Part shown: positions 40,347-53,900 of the stretch, piece by piece
Numbering within the stretch: position 1 is the first letter of the stretch
Layout of the letters: each line of letters starts with the position of its first letter
Notes under the pieces: model-generated
Databases searched by the model: none
Told to the model about the DNA's origin: nothing
The model's input: the letters and a program-made list of their open reading frames with translations, nothing else
Origin: Wuchereria bancrofti
Taxonomy: Eukaryota > Nematoda > Chromadorea > Rhabditida > Onchocercidae
Length of the DNA stretch: 64,000 nucleotides
Direction of reading: 5' to 3'
NCBI GenBank assembly: GCA_005281725.1
Contig: SSBO01000012.1
Location: 17,836,561 to 17,900,560, forward strand
Program-made: the position numbers and the translations under genes

Positions 40347-42572
40347 TTGCCCAACCTATTAATTGTTTTAGGCAAATGGGGTCATCTTGAAAGAATGATG
40401 ACAAGATAACAATTAATTGATTAACTGGAAACTTGTGAATACTGGAAGCAATAATTACAAGTGGAGAGAAAAATTGAATATAATCTGACTTGAAAGATGA
40501 AATATAGTCTAAATATAATGAATATAATTTGACTGAAATGGAAACAAAAGAATGAATAATAGCTTTCTTTCCTTGATTGACTCTTTGACCACGGAATGGA
40601 TATCTCATTCGAATTTGGACGCAAACAATTTCTTCCCTTTATCTTAAAGCAACAGCCATGTGCAAAAGCAGCCACAAGTTATTGTACAAACTGTCTTGAA
40701 ATCGTCTATCGAATTGCCGTTAAAATGTTCCTGTTAAGGAATAATATCTGTTAAAATGCTCCGAAGTCCCAAGATTTACGTCTTGTTTCTTTTTTTCAGG
40801 CAATGAGAATCTATTTATTGAATTCTAAACTTGCAGTTTAATTCAGTCATTTAGTTCTGACAAGAATCAAACTTCCATGAACTGTTGTGTTTTAGTAAAG
40901 GAAATTGATGTTTTTATGGTTTTTGAACTCAGAACTGTTTGCATATCATGAAATTAGTGTTAAAGATTTCTATTACCATTATTTTATTGGTGTAGCAGTA
41001 AGGCGTCGTACACTGCGAGGATATTAATTGACAGAGATTTCTTCTGGCTCCTTTATACAGAAAAGTCTGGAAATGATTTTAGAAAGTAAGGAAATATCAA
41101 AATAAAAATTAAAACACTTAAATTATCCAGCTTTTCAAACTGCTTTCCCTCATATATTGTATTTTTGCCATCTTAAAGTTATTTTTTCTCAAAAGCAGCA
41201 ACCTGACTGAAACGCGGAATTTTCCTTCCAGAACCTCAAAAATTAATTAAATGATAAAAATGATAATATAATTTGATGATATCGAATTGGTTTCAAAAAT
41301 AGAAGAGAATTAATAAAGTTTTAAGTTGGAAAAAGACCATTTAACCAAATCATCTTTGTTGACAAATTCTATTATCTTGGAGACAACAATCTCATTCAAG
41401 ATATATATTATAAATCAGATTTTCGAAAAAAAAATACGCAATTTATGGGGCACGAAAAGTTCCCATCATCTACCTGAGATCATGCAATTGAATCAAAAGA
41501 CATTCTTGTCATAAGACATGTCGGAACTTATCACTACATCTCCGACACATGCTGTCGCGAAACTCGAAATAATCTCGCGAACCTCCAAGTAACTTACCAA
41601 ATATATCAATAAAATTGTATTAATCCATAATACTAAATTTCGTTTTAATTGAACATTAGAAATGTAAAACTGTTTCAAATTATACATCATGTAAGCAATC
41701 ATTATTTCATCACTCATCTTCCCATTATACTTGAACTTATCTGCTTGTCACGACATTTTTATCTGTTAACAAAGGGTATATACATTGTTTAATATGTTAA
41801 AATATTTGTTCCAAATCAAATTTGCTTGCAATGTCGAAATATTGTAAGGTCTTTTAAGCTGATAATCATCCTTTGGCAAGCTACAATATTAAAACCCATC
41901 TCTTATTATATAAAGAGTAAAGATCATTTGATAGCTCCTTACTTAATAATCATGCTCTTGTTGCAAGTCAATGCCCACTACATAAGGATTTAAATCCTTT
42001 GTCTCAATCAGTTCTAACAGTTTTTCCCTTACCAGTAAGCTACGATACGGCTGCTCTCTCTCTCCCACAATTCAATTCATTTCACCATCAATATATTCGT
42101 TCATCCATTTTTTTCATCTCATTTGTAGATATTCTACGAAATTATCAGTATTGTTGATATAGATTAATATCTATATATTGTGGGTGTTAGCCAAATAAAA
42201 TCGTTACAACAGGCCTTTATTCAATTCATCTACACCAACTGCAATAACAAACAAGGAAGGACTTTGAGCATACGAAAGTTATATTCAGACTGAACCCCAA
42301 CTTTCACAGCACATGCACCTATTGTGCACCCTCCAGTGCTACAATTTCTGACTCGACAAGATCCCTCCCACAGGACTTCCGTTTTCATTCCTCACACCGT
42401 TGCACACGACGACGGCCCATGTTTTCATCCACTGGTAATGTTAGCTGTTTTGTTTTTCAGATTAACTGATTCATCAGCAGGTGACAGTATTGTGTCTATA
42501 AACTTCCTTCGTACGGGAAAAAATGTGATTGACTGAAAGCAAATGCAGAAGACAAGAAGCATCAGTGAAAAG
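40347..42572. other. 5' flank of the unit B ABC pseudogene, with two unit-B-only segments
   Basis: Stretches homologous to the unit A flank (about 40347-40704, 41105-41213 and 42372-42572) are separated by roughly 0.4 kb and 1.15 kb that have no counterpart in A. I see no element ends, terminal repeats or coding sequence that identify the extra DNA. Confidence 0.7.
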
Positions 42573-45380
42573 ATGTTATCGTTGGACTGCGTATCAAAGA
42601 ATTTACTGTTCTTTGGCGAAGTAAGATATGGAGCGTTGTTGAAATAGCCATTCCTCTGGTTATCTCCGTACCTCTGATCACTCTTGTCCTGCAGGTTATT
42701 CATCTTTTACAGTTTCTTTTAATTTCCATTAATAATGTTTTCAAAAATTCTTGAAATACTGATAATGAAAAATCGTTCAAAAGGATTTTAAAAGTGAAAT
42801 GAAAAGATCAAGCAAATATAAATAGACAAATAGATAAATCGAAAAGAATAGATCAGCAAGATTCCGAGATTTCCTTGAGCATATACCATAGTGACACATA
42901 TGCGTTTGCTTTATATTAGGACTTTTGTAGAAGCACTAATGAGTAGGATTGTTTCAGAACTCATCATCTATCAAACATGAAGCGCAGTTCTGGGAATCAT
43001 TTCAAGTGACAGGAGACTGGAGAGACATAGATTGACGCCTCGGTAATATGCAATCACTTTATAGTTACTGTGGAATGCTTAGTCAGAGAAGTTTAGGACT
43101 TGAATTCTCGTAAATTCATTCATTCTTTTTCCTCTTGATATTTTAAGATTGCTTCGTATTTATAGTTTTCAATTCAATTTTTTTTGTGTCATTATGAAAA
43201 TGAAATATGAATGTATATTTTTCAGAAGCAATATGGATAAGGAACAGATTTTGTGGATATCTCGCGAAATAGAATTTCGTTATTTGATGAATAATTCAGC
43301 TTTGCGTTCAAACATAAGTTGAATGTGAAGATATTTCCAATTGAGGCTGCTATGATGGAAGTGCTGTTGGAGAATTACCACCGTTCTTTCATGTGTACTA
43401 AATATATTAGTGTGTTTAAATTCCGATATTAACATGTATGCAACATTTATTGAATAAATTACAACTGATAAGAAAATGTCATCCGTAGTGCAGTCAGTCT
43501 GAGAAAAATCTTTCACTATTGAACCTCGTTACGGTTTTCCGCTAAATCGTTAAATGATTCAGAAGGCTGTGCTTTGGTTAATGATCACCTTTCATTGAAA
43601 ATTTTCAATCTCCGAATACTTAGTGAAACACATGTGAGTAGTTCTAGCGCTTTCTAAATCATTACATATTTTGTATTTTTTTGTAGCTGGTATTATATTT
43701 GATGAATATAACAGTAGCATGTCACACTTTTCTTATATCATACGAATACGCCAGACAGAAGATCCATAAACACGATAGTTTTTCGTTGATGATGACATCT
43801 GGGAAAATGGAGGACCATATGAAATTTCAAATGATCCATTTATAGTGAATATAATGCCCAATTACTTCTCTCTTGATATCTTGTCACTATAGTATGCAAT
43901 TGATACTGTATTTCTTAAGGTATCTGTTTTCCTACTGTTAACCAAGTAATGTAGTTCTTATAACCATTTTTTGAAAATAGTGTATTGATTTAGTTTAACA
44001 GATTATACATCAAAGCCAATATTGCTTTGACTTATAACCTACCAAACTTAAGGGAACGTTCTGATTTAAGTATCCTAGTATTAATTTTATGGAAATTCTC
44101 AGTTTCATTTATACTCCCCACTGAGAAACGTTATGAGCTATTCAACGAGTTTACAAAATGTTGTCTTTCATAGGAAATTAGTGGTGAGAAAAACAACGAC
44201 AGCAATTTTCAACTCAGTTTAGAACGTATCCCTGAACCGCATATTTTGAAAAATCAATCGTAGAATTTCCTTTCTTTTCTGGTAATTTTCTGGCAGTTGT
44301 TTACCTATTAAATATTGCTTCTGAAAAACGTAGTGGTATGAAAGTTAGATTTTTTCTTATCCTCTTGAATTTTATCATTGTTTTTAATTGCAACTTTTAA
44401 GAATTTTTCTATAAATCGTCAGGGTGCACCTAATCATTTTGAGAATTGTTAACATTCTTATGTCGAAGACAAAGAATGAAAGCATTTGTTGTAGTTTTCT
44501 ATACGTTTGATCTTGACTTTAAGTTTATATGCATATAGATAGATATTGACGAAGTTAGACTCAGGCTATTCTGAGAACTTTAGTTAATTTGGAATTGAAA
44601 TATGACGAATTCGTTTGATATAATTTTTAGTGATTTATGTCATTTTATACACTAAATGTAGTTATGTATGAGTATTAAAAAAAATTGTAAAATAATTTGG
44701 TGGTATTCATTAATTTCGACCTTTATTTTTAAGCATTTCTAACAGTGATGGGTATGTAGTCCTCTACATTTTATATTGCACATGCAGTAATTGGTTTCAT
44801 CAAAGCTATGGCAATCTTGCTGTCATGTATAATTATGTTACTGCGAGAGATTCAGATGTCAGTTTGTTTTTTATTTCACTTTTTTCAAATTTTATTTTCA
44901 AAAACTAAATCTGACAATTTAATTAGGTGCGTGTCAAATATGATCTATGTGTTGGTAATGTGTTGTGTTGGTCTGATGGCTTTATTCGGTAATTTTATTT
45001 AAGTGCATTTCCGTTTCTTGACACGAATATAACAATACCTCATTTATGAAAGCTAGCAGAACCACTGTGAAAAATCTCCAGTCGTTGCTTTTGAACAAAA
45101 TGTGTGGAATCCGTATGTATTTAGACAGTATCTCCATGGTTATTTTTTTCTATTAACTTTATTTATGGTACCGGTGCTGTTACTTTTGCTCTTTTAATGT
45201 CCTGCATTTTTCATAGTCCTGGTGCTGCGGCGAAAGAAACTGCTGTTATTTGGATTGCAACTATTGGTGAGTTGCTTTTTTTAATAATTTTAATCGTCGC
45301 GGAGCATAACTATTTGCAGACTGATGGAAACGCTAGTGGAATTAGCCTAGTTACTCATTTTCATCCTCAAATTTTTGTGG
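42573..45380 (+). pseudogene. ABCA-type transporter pseudogene (copy B), exons 1-7 only
   Basis: Homologous to 3180-5986 of the intact gene, but exon 1 has lost 13 bases (frameshift), exon 3 has lost four bases (frameshift) and exon 4 carries a stop at 43767-43769 in place of the sense codon after DP. The copy ends at the exon 8 acceptor, where it runs directly into UTP18 sequence. No nucleotide-binding domain remains, so it cannot make a transporter. Confidence 0.93.
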
Positions 45381-45550
45381 TGGTCTCAGTCTTCCTGTGT
45401 ATTCTCAATTTTGATGTCTAATTTTTCTGAAGTGTGTCTCATTTTTGGGGTTTCGTTATACGACTCGCTATTTTTTTTTCTTTATTTCGATCTTGAAAGT
45501 ATTCTAGTCTGTGGAAAAAAGAAAACTCAACATACTGAATCAGATGACGA

Positions 45551-45578
45551 CAATTTCATCCAACTCGTAAGATGCTCA
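45551..45578. repeat. 28-base insertion copied from about 280 bases downstream
   Basis: Compared with the intact gene, exon 4 of the pseudogene contains extra CAATTTCATCCAACTCGTAA plus eight bases. It matches 45832-45859 (the exon 5 homologue) with one internal and one terminal mismatch. Confidence 0.85.
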
Positions 45579-46142
45579 CTGCAGGATGCATTACGCGAAA
45601 TAACTACGTTTACAGGAAAATGTGTTACTGGCAGCAGGTCATTAACAAAAAGTGTAATTAGCGTTAAAGGAGTGAATAATATTACGCGTGGACATCGATT
45701 TGGGAAAGTTGCATGATATATCGTACTTATTTCTTTGAGATTTATAAAGTTCTGGTTCGTAGAAGTCTTATAATCTCTTTATTTCATTCTGACAGTAAAT
45801 TTTGCTTCCTTAGAAACCGATGAGAGCGTTACAATTTCATCCAACTCGTAAGGTGCTCACGTGTGCTGATGAGAATGGTCTTCTCAGTCTTCTCGAGGTA
45901 TTTTTTGCTTACATTTTCATGGTTTCATTTTTTACTGCTGCGTTGAATTTTAGAGAAGAATTTAAACCCATTTAATTTATGTAGGTTTACCAGAAACGGA
46001 AGAAGCTTTTTTGCAAAGTATCCATTTCAAAGCACTTCCAATCACCAGTGTTTCCTTTACTGCAGATGGTTCCAAAATAATCGTTGGCTCGAAAAAGAAG
46101 GTTCAGGACTTAGAATATCTCTGACTTAACATTTGGACATAT

Positions 46143-46385
46143 TATAATAATGATAAATTAATAACGATGATGATGATAGTAATAATAGTGATAACAGTAT
46201 AATAGTAACAACAATAATAATAAATGACAATAATAAAAATGATGATAAATAATAATAATAGTAATATAATTATAATAACAGTAATAATAACAATAATATA
46301 GTTAAAATAATAGTAATAAATAATAAATAAAGGTGAAAATTTATTATTATTACTGCTATAAGTTATTATTATTACTAGTTGTTAT
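46143..46385. repeat. AAT-rich microsatellite in the UTP18 pseudogene
   Basis: Counterpart of 19544-19735, longer and differently arranged. Its right part recurs at 47923-48083 through the tandem repeat. Confidence 0.9.
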
Positions 46386-49300
46386 GCACTAGTATATTTG
46401 CTAAGAAATGTTAGTTCTGAGTTGAGATATAAGAAACGATGTAAGTTATGACCATTCTTAACATATATTATAGAAATCTCCGTTTTGATACGATCTTATA
46501 GATGCTAAAGTGATGCAGATGAGAACTCCTTATGGTCTTGTTTTTTTCTGCTTCATCTTATAAGTTGAGAAAAAAGCAAATCAATTATAATATGGAGAAA
46601 ATTTTACAGAAATAAATATGCACATGAGGCGTTTTTCGCTGTCGTTTGATGGCAGATACATAGCTGTTTTGGCATGTAACGAAGTACACATTTTAACTTC
46701 ACTGGTACGTTGTTACACTCTACATTATATTTACTTGATCTTTTCTTTATTCTTCATTCAATGAAAGTTCACTGAGTTTGTTGTTATGCTGTATAACATT
46801 TCATTCTGCGTAGGTCCGGATAATAAGGTGTTGATTTTTCTAATAGCAATGCAAACTGAACGAAGAGTTCAACTCAATGCAGTAGCAGTGGAACTGAAGC
46901 CAGATATACTGGCTTCAGTTATGAAGAAACTCCAACTCACTATATATATATAATGAAAAGAAAGCTGAAATAAAGAAAAGAATCTTTCAGTAACAGCAAA
47001 TTTTTTCTTGTCATTTATTTGTTTACTTATTGATCTATTTTGTATTCTTTTCTAGTTGTTTCTTTTCCTCTTCGCTTTTTCTTCCATTCTGACAGTCATT
47101 TTTTGAATTAAGCGTAAATTTCAGTCATCGGAATATATTGGCGTCTTAACGGCTTCAACAAAAATTGCTTCCGTACAGTTTTTCCTCAATGATTCATCGA
47201 CCGTTTTTACTTAGGAGGTAAGTTTCGATGTTTTGTGATTTCATGAATTTAATTCATACGGACACCTTTGCATTAAAAAATGTGAAATTGTTAAGTACTG
47301 CTGAAAGGAAGTGTTTAGAAAATGGACAAGTATTAATATGGAATATCAGGAAATTGAAAGAGCAACAAACATTTTACGATGAAGGTTCAGTTAAGGAGAC
47401 GATGATACGAATAAGTGAAAGTGGTCAGTACATTGCCTGTGGGTAAATTAGTAGAAACTGTTGAGAGGCAATGAGTATAATAAGATTTTCTTTTTAGAAG
47501 GACTGATTAGAGAAGTCCTCAAAAGTTGGTATTACTGGTCGATACTGAAGCAAGCAATTACGAAGTTTAGGATTTCAAAGTTCTTTTTCAGGGCTAGATT
47601 TGCGATGCAAAAATGAATGATGCTTTGCTAATTACCATCCTGCCAATTACTGGTTCGTCTGCATGACCTAGTGAGTTTAATTCCAGGAGTTTAAAAAAGT
47701 ATGTTTTAGATCCAGTACAGGAATTGTAAACTCATACGACTCTGCAGATGTTCTAAAAACTCGCTCCCCAGACCCGTAAAAGCGCTCGATAATCTTACAA
47801 CATCTATTGATTGTATGGCATTTAACACCGGTCTAAAAATAAGTGACCTATTTAGCAGCATCTCTGAGCACTAAAGAAAACATGGTAACTTTTATTTCTC
47901 AATTCATATTATCCTTAATCGNTGACAATAATAAAAATGATGATAAATAATAATAATAGTAATATAATTATAATAACAGTAATAATAACAATAATATAGT
48001 TAAAATAATAGTAATAAATAATAAATAAAGGTGAAAATTTATTATTATTACTGCTATAAGTTATTATTATTACTAGTTGTTATGCACTAGTATATTTGCT
48101 AAGAAATGTTAGTTCTGAGTTGAGATATAAGAAACGATGTAAGTTATGACCATTCTTAACATATATTATAGAAATCTCCGTTTTGATACGATCTTATAGA
48201 TGCTAAAGTGATGCAGATGAGAACTCCTTATGGTCTTGTTTTTTTCTGCTTCATCTTATAAGTTGAGAAAAAAGCAAATCAATTATAATATGGAGAAAAT
48301 TTTACAGAAATAAATATGCACATGAGGCGTTTTTCGCTGTCGTTTGATGGCAGATACATAGCTGTTTTGGCATGTAACGAAGTACACATTTTAACTTCAC
48401 TGGTACGTTGTTACACTCTACATTATATTTACTTGATCTTTTCTTTATTCTTCATTCAATGAAAGTTCACTGAGTTTGTTGTTATGCTGTATAACATTTC
48501 ATTCTGCGTAGGTCCGGATAATAAGGTGTTGATTTTTCTAATAGCAATGCAAACTGAACGAAGAGTTCAACTCAATGCAGTAGCAGTGGAACTGAAGCCA
48601 GATATACTGGCTTCAGTTATGAAGAAACTCCAACTCACTATATATATATAATGAAAAGAAAGCTGAAATAAAGAAAAGAATCTTTCAGTAACAGCAAATT
48701 TTTTCTTGTCATTTATTTGTTTACTTATTGATCTATTTTGTATTCTTTTCTAGTTGTTTCTTTTCCTCTTCGCTTTTTCTTCCATTCTGACAGTCATTTT
48801 TTGAATTAAGCGTAAATTTCAGTCATCGGAATATATTGGCGTCTTAACGGCTTCAACAAAAATTGCTTCCGTACAGTTTTTCCTCAATGATTCATCGACC
48901 GTTTTTACTTAGGAGGTAAGTTTCGATGTTTTGTGATTTCATGAATTTAATTCATACGGACACCTTTGCATTAAAAAATGTGAAATTGTTAAGTACTGCT
49001 GAAAGGAAGTGTTTAGAAAATGGACAAGTATTAATATGGAATATCAGGAAATTGAAAGAGCAACAAACATTTTACGATGAAGGTTCAGTTAAGGAGACGA
49101 TGATACGAATAAGTGAAAGTGGTCAGTACATTGCCTGTGGGTAAATTAGTAGAAACTGTTGAGAGGCAATGAGTATAATAAGATTTTCTTTTTAGAAGGA
49201 CTGATTAGAGAAGTCCTCAAAAGTTGGTATTACTGGTCGATACTGAAGCAAGCAATTACGAAGTTTAGGATTTCAAAGTTCTTTTTCAGGGCTAGATTTG

Positions 49301-49619
49301 CGATGCAAAAATGAATGATGCTTTGCTAATTACCATCCTGCCAATTACTGGTTCGTCTGCATGACCTAGTGAGTTTAATTCCAGGAGTTTAAAAAAGTAT
49401 GTTTTAGATCCAGTACAGGAATTGTAAACTCATACGACTCTGCAGATGTTCTAAAAACTCGCTCCCCAGACCCGTAAAAGCGCTCGATAATCTTACAACA
49501 TCTATTGATTGTATGGCATTTAACACCGGTCTAAAAATAAGTGACCTATTTAGCAGCATCTCTGAGCACTAAAGAAAACATGGTAACTTTTATTTCTCAA
49601 TTCATATTATCCTTAATCG
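46225..49619. repeat. Identical 1697-bp tandem repeat around an N (47922)
   Basis: 46225-47921 and 47923-49619 appear identical at a constant offset of 1698, including the microsatellite and all pseudogene lesions. Perfect identity abutting a single N is what two unmerged overlapping contig ends look like. I read it as an assembly artefact. Confidence 0.9.
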
Positions 49620-49805
49620 AAAATAAGTTTCAGAACAACGACTAGGCTTATGCATGTTAGGAGCCGAACTGTTTATACAAATTTCCACCAAGAGTTGTGA
49701 GCCTTGGAAAAGTAACAGTGACTGACTTTTCACCAGAAAGTGTTTATATGGGTGTTGGTGACGACAAAAGCTTCCTCTCCCTATTTCGACTTTCACATAC
49801 TTATT

Positions 49806-50910
49806 AAAGAGAGTTTCTGGAAAATGTTGGTTGTATTGTAGTAAATTTTAACAAAAAATGTGTTTGCAATAGTTAGCTACAATATGTTCGGAGGATAGAA
49901 GTATCTGCTTTGCAGTACATAACTTGAAAATGCTATTCAGAAACAAATAATACAAACGTTTGCTTCAAAACAAGGCATGGAGAAATTTAGGTGAACTGGG
50001 TGAAAATCAGTTATTAAAAGGATTGTGCAGCCTTTATTATGGAAGCAACGATTAACCGTTTCATCGTTTGATGAAACCAGTTTTATTATGTTCACAGATA
50101 AAGATTTTTAAGGAATGCGAACTAACAATAAGAAAATTAGTTTGGTGTCAAAATCAGCACACTAATTCCCAGTTCCCACGTCTTTTATTACCCTGGAAAA
50201 GACTGAGGAAAATTACCTGGAAAAAGACAACAACTAATCAAAACTACTGAATATCTATTCCTTTTCTTTCCTGTTATATTAATTGACTAGAAATTACAAT
50301 TTTGAGGATATTCCGGGAAGTCGTGCATGTGGGACCATGCAAACATACGTAAGATGGATTTGTTGAATGTGGAGAGTCACACGCAACAAAATCCAAAGTT
50401 CCTTATAAAATCAGGTTTTACTTCAAAATACGAACTAACGCGGGGAAGGGATGAGTTGAATAAAAGGCATTGCCAGCCTGTTCCAACTTTACAAATACTA
50501 ACTAATATTGAGTTTTTTAGAAAGGCCGAATGGCTAGCGCGGATGTTTCACCTGCACCATCCAGCACTTATTCCGGTATTAATGATGATCATTTTTTTGT
50601 GAAGGAACGAATTAACATAAAAATCTTCAAGTAATATCTATTTGGTGTGGATATAGCGAAAGTGAATACCTTAAGATTCATATGCAAAGTGACTGACATT
50701 TAACAAACATTGAGCAAACTATAACGACGGTTCTACTCTAAAACAATTAAAGGAAAATAAAATTTTGTGATAAGGTAAGGGCAAAACAATCGGCTTGAGT
50801 AGTCGACTTTTCACAGTTACCGTATGCAAGCGAAGGATCGAAAAGTTGGATAGGTGAAAAGTTGCGGAGTCGGGAAAAATGAAATAAGGACTACAGGTAT
50901 CAGGAATAGT
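49806..50910. other. Interval between UTP18 pseudogene and importin-5 (copy B)
   Basis: Diverged homologue of 21553-22652. It holds the open frame 50327-50602, which extends past the position of the copy A stop. No gene is supported. Confidence 0.6.
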
Positions 50911-53900
50911 TTATGCTAGCAATCGATGTAGTGTAGTCATTTGGAACTCGGTTAAGACTGCACCACCAACCACAGCTTCAAAAAGACTTTTGTCCGCCTG
51001 CAAAGAGGAAACGAATTTAGACCATCTCTCAGTCCACAGCTCAACTTAGCTTGATCTGAATAATATAATAAGCTAAAAATATGGACTCTCGAAAAAAAAA
51101 AATATGGACATTCATATCATACACATTAATGAAAACCAGGTTCCAAGCCGAAAAAAAAAATTAGTGGGTAAGATCAAAAAAGGAATTGGACAGTTAGTGC
51201 AAACTTTTTTAGTTACTGTCAAAAGAAACATGAAGAGACATGAATGTCGAAATGAAATATTGAAAACCAATAAAACAAATTTAAGTATGATACCTGCATG
51301 AATTTCAATATGTTGATCAAACGATGCTTGACATTATTTTTATCGGTGTCATCATCAAACGCTCCTTTTTCAAAGGCTTGTACAATAACGGTTAATATTC
51401 GAGGAAGATTGGAATTGTTTTCGCCCAAGACCAAAGGATTATTACTGAAAAACACGAATTTCAAGATTTGCTCAATATTACTTTTAGTAATTTCATTTTC
51501 GAAATATACTCCATAATATTTTCATACTAACAGAATAGAAATGTCATTACACTAGACATTCAGGAAAAAGTTGGAAATCTTTAAAAATGTTAGTTCTGCG
51601 TGCATTTAAAACAAGCTAAATTTTGAAGCCAAAAAGAATAGAAAGATACCTTTCAATAAGATCAGCAAAATACCCGTAAACATGCGGCGCTTCCTCCGGA
51701 TCATCCCAAGTAGGAAGCCAGCTTAGGAATGTCGGTATGACCTATTGAAGTATAACGACGAATAAATACGAATAAAAAAAGTTTGACGACCCAGCATTCC
51801 AAAAATGCTGGGTCGTCAAAATACCTTTTATGATTTATAAACAGAAAAAAAAACCAAATCACTAAAGCCGATTATTGATTAGGTGACATTGTCAATTTCA
51901 TTAGGTACCATAAAACTAAACTAACATTTTATCTCAGCAAATTTAAAACTATTTTCATCCCTGTACCACCATTTCAGAAATAGAACACATCAATCAATGC
52001 AAAAAAACATAAAATGGAAATAACCAAATATACCGCATTCACATCAATCATCGATGAATTATATTTAAGAATTTTAGCAACAGCACTAATAGCATTCTCA
52101 GTTGCTACATTTCCTTCCTCGGTAGATCTAGCGTCAGATCTCGAAATCATATTTGCTAGATGCGGTAAAGCGCCTACAAAATTTAATATTTTGAAGTCTA
52201 GCATTCAATTTCAAATTATTTAATTTTGAGCATTTTCTTTCCTTCTTCATCTACTTTTCCTGAACTAGTTTTTAGCTTCAAATCTACCCTCCTTTTCCAT
52301 TTAATCTGGCACTATGCTTTTTCAATCCTTTTAATATTATTACAAAAGATTTCTACCTGCGCATGCTTGTGCATAATTACTGCCACCGCGCTGTCCCATA
52401 ATTCCAAATCCATATGCTGCACTTTGACGAACTTCTGGATATTCGTCGGAAAGAGCATTAAGCATAGGACCATAAAAAGATGAGTGATATTTAATACTTG
52501 CTTCACCACCATATTCAATCACATCGTCAAATATGCAAATGGCCCACTGTCTTTCACTGTAATACCTTCGCGAATCCAACAGTGGGATAAAATAGTCAGC
52601 CAAACTTTCAAAATACGACATGAGATTCTGGCCATATGCCTTAAAAAGACAATGGATAACGTCTGAAATCCGTGCTAGTACACCTGCTTCCTCTTCTAAC
52701 TCCTCCTTTAGCGCTTCTACTGCATCTTCATCATCATCTTCGTCCTTATGTTTTCCACGCCCTATATACCATTCAGTATATTCGACCATTTGCTGATTGA
52801 CGATACCCAATACTAGTTCCAACTGCTCTTGAGTAATCAGTGATGGACCCAATTCCTCAATACACTGTGCTACTCCATGAAGTTGATCAGCTAGCACTTC
52901 TTTATCATGTTCTCCATCGATAGCTTCTTTGTATGCTAATATAACAGCATTCCAAAGTTGCATTCTGAATTGATCACCTCTACTGCGAGCACACTCCAGC
53001 AAACATGGGAAAATATTGGCAGCTGCAGAACGGACAGCTGCAAAATTCCGCTTAGGGAAAACAAATAAGTTTACAAAGCTCCTTTTTTCATCCCTTTAAG
53101 ATCTCTATAAACTAATATCTACTACATGACGTGTAAAAAACATAAAGTGATCTCCCATAATTTCAGAAAAACTAATACGTTTTATTCTGCTACGATAATA
53201 ATTGCTGCATTTCATTTTTAGAAAGGAAGAGAAAATGTACATAATAAATATTTACTAACCATCATGAAACATAAACTTAAGATGCGGAAGCATTAGTTGA
53301 ATAACTGGCTCAATATAAGGGCTGAATGCCGATTTAAGTTCACGAGCATAACATACAAGCATTTCACAAGCAGTAGCTTTATCCTCCAATCCAGCTGTTT
53401 TTATGCCTGAAAAATTTTCTTCTCTAAAGTTTATTAATGGGTACCGAAACTCTGAAGTTAAAGTTCAAAAAGTAATAAAAAATTAGACGGAACAAGTCCA
53501 TCACGCAATCGAAAATCGTTGCAACACTTTTCTTCTGGGACCTACTTCGGGACCTATTTCGTTAACAATAAAAATTCTTTGAAAAAACTCAAAAAGATCA
53601 ACTTACCGAACATTTTCTGGTCGCCTAGAGGAACAAAGTCCCAATCCGGATCTTCCTCCTGATTAGCGATATCTTCGTCATTCATCAGCGTAACATCAGG
53701 CTTGATTGATGCAGCTTTTAATACCGGAGGCATCACAAGCGGCAAAAAACCAGCAAATTCTTCCCCAAGAATTTTACATATTCGCGCCCAAGCACTAATC
53801 ATGTAGGATATCTATAAAATTTTAAATGACCAACAAAATCAAAAAAATCAAGTTAAAACTGATTTAAGAACGCGAAATGAATTAGTAGTAAAACTAAAGA

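Larger units (their letters stand above)
45381..49805 (+). pseudogene. UTP18 pseudogene (copy B), missing its 5' exons, partly duplicated
   Basis: It starts within the homologue of UTP18 exon 3 at the deletion junction. Exons 1 and 2 are gone. Lesions: a 28-base insertion in exon 4; loss of the original exon 6 acceptor AG; exon 7 TGT to TGA at 46486-46488; exon 9 TAG at 47212-47214; a one-base deletion and a loss of the 3' end in exon 11. The stretch 46225-47921 is repeated base for base at 47923-49619, so exons 7-11 appear twice. The last exon homologue ends near 49805. Confidence 0.93.

Noticed and set aside
47228..49144. Two identical 72-codon frames read as a recent gene duplication.
   Set aside because: They are the same UTP18 pseudogene exon repeated through the 1697-bp duplication around the N at 47922.
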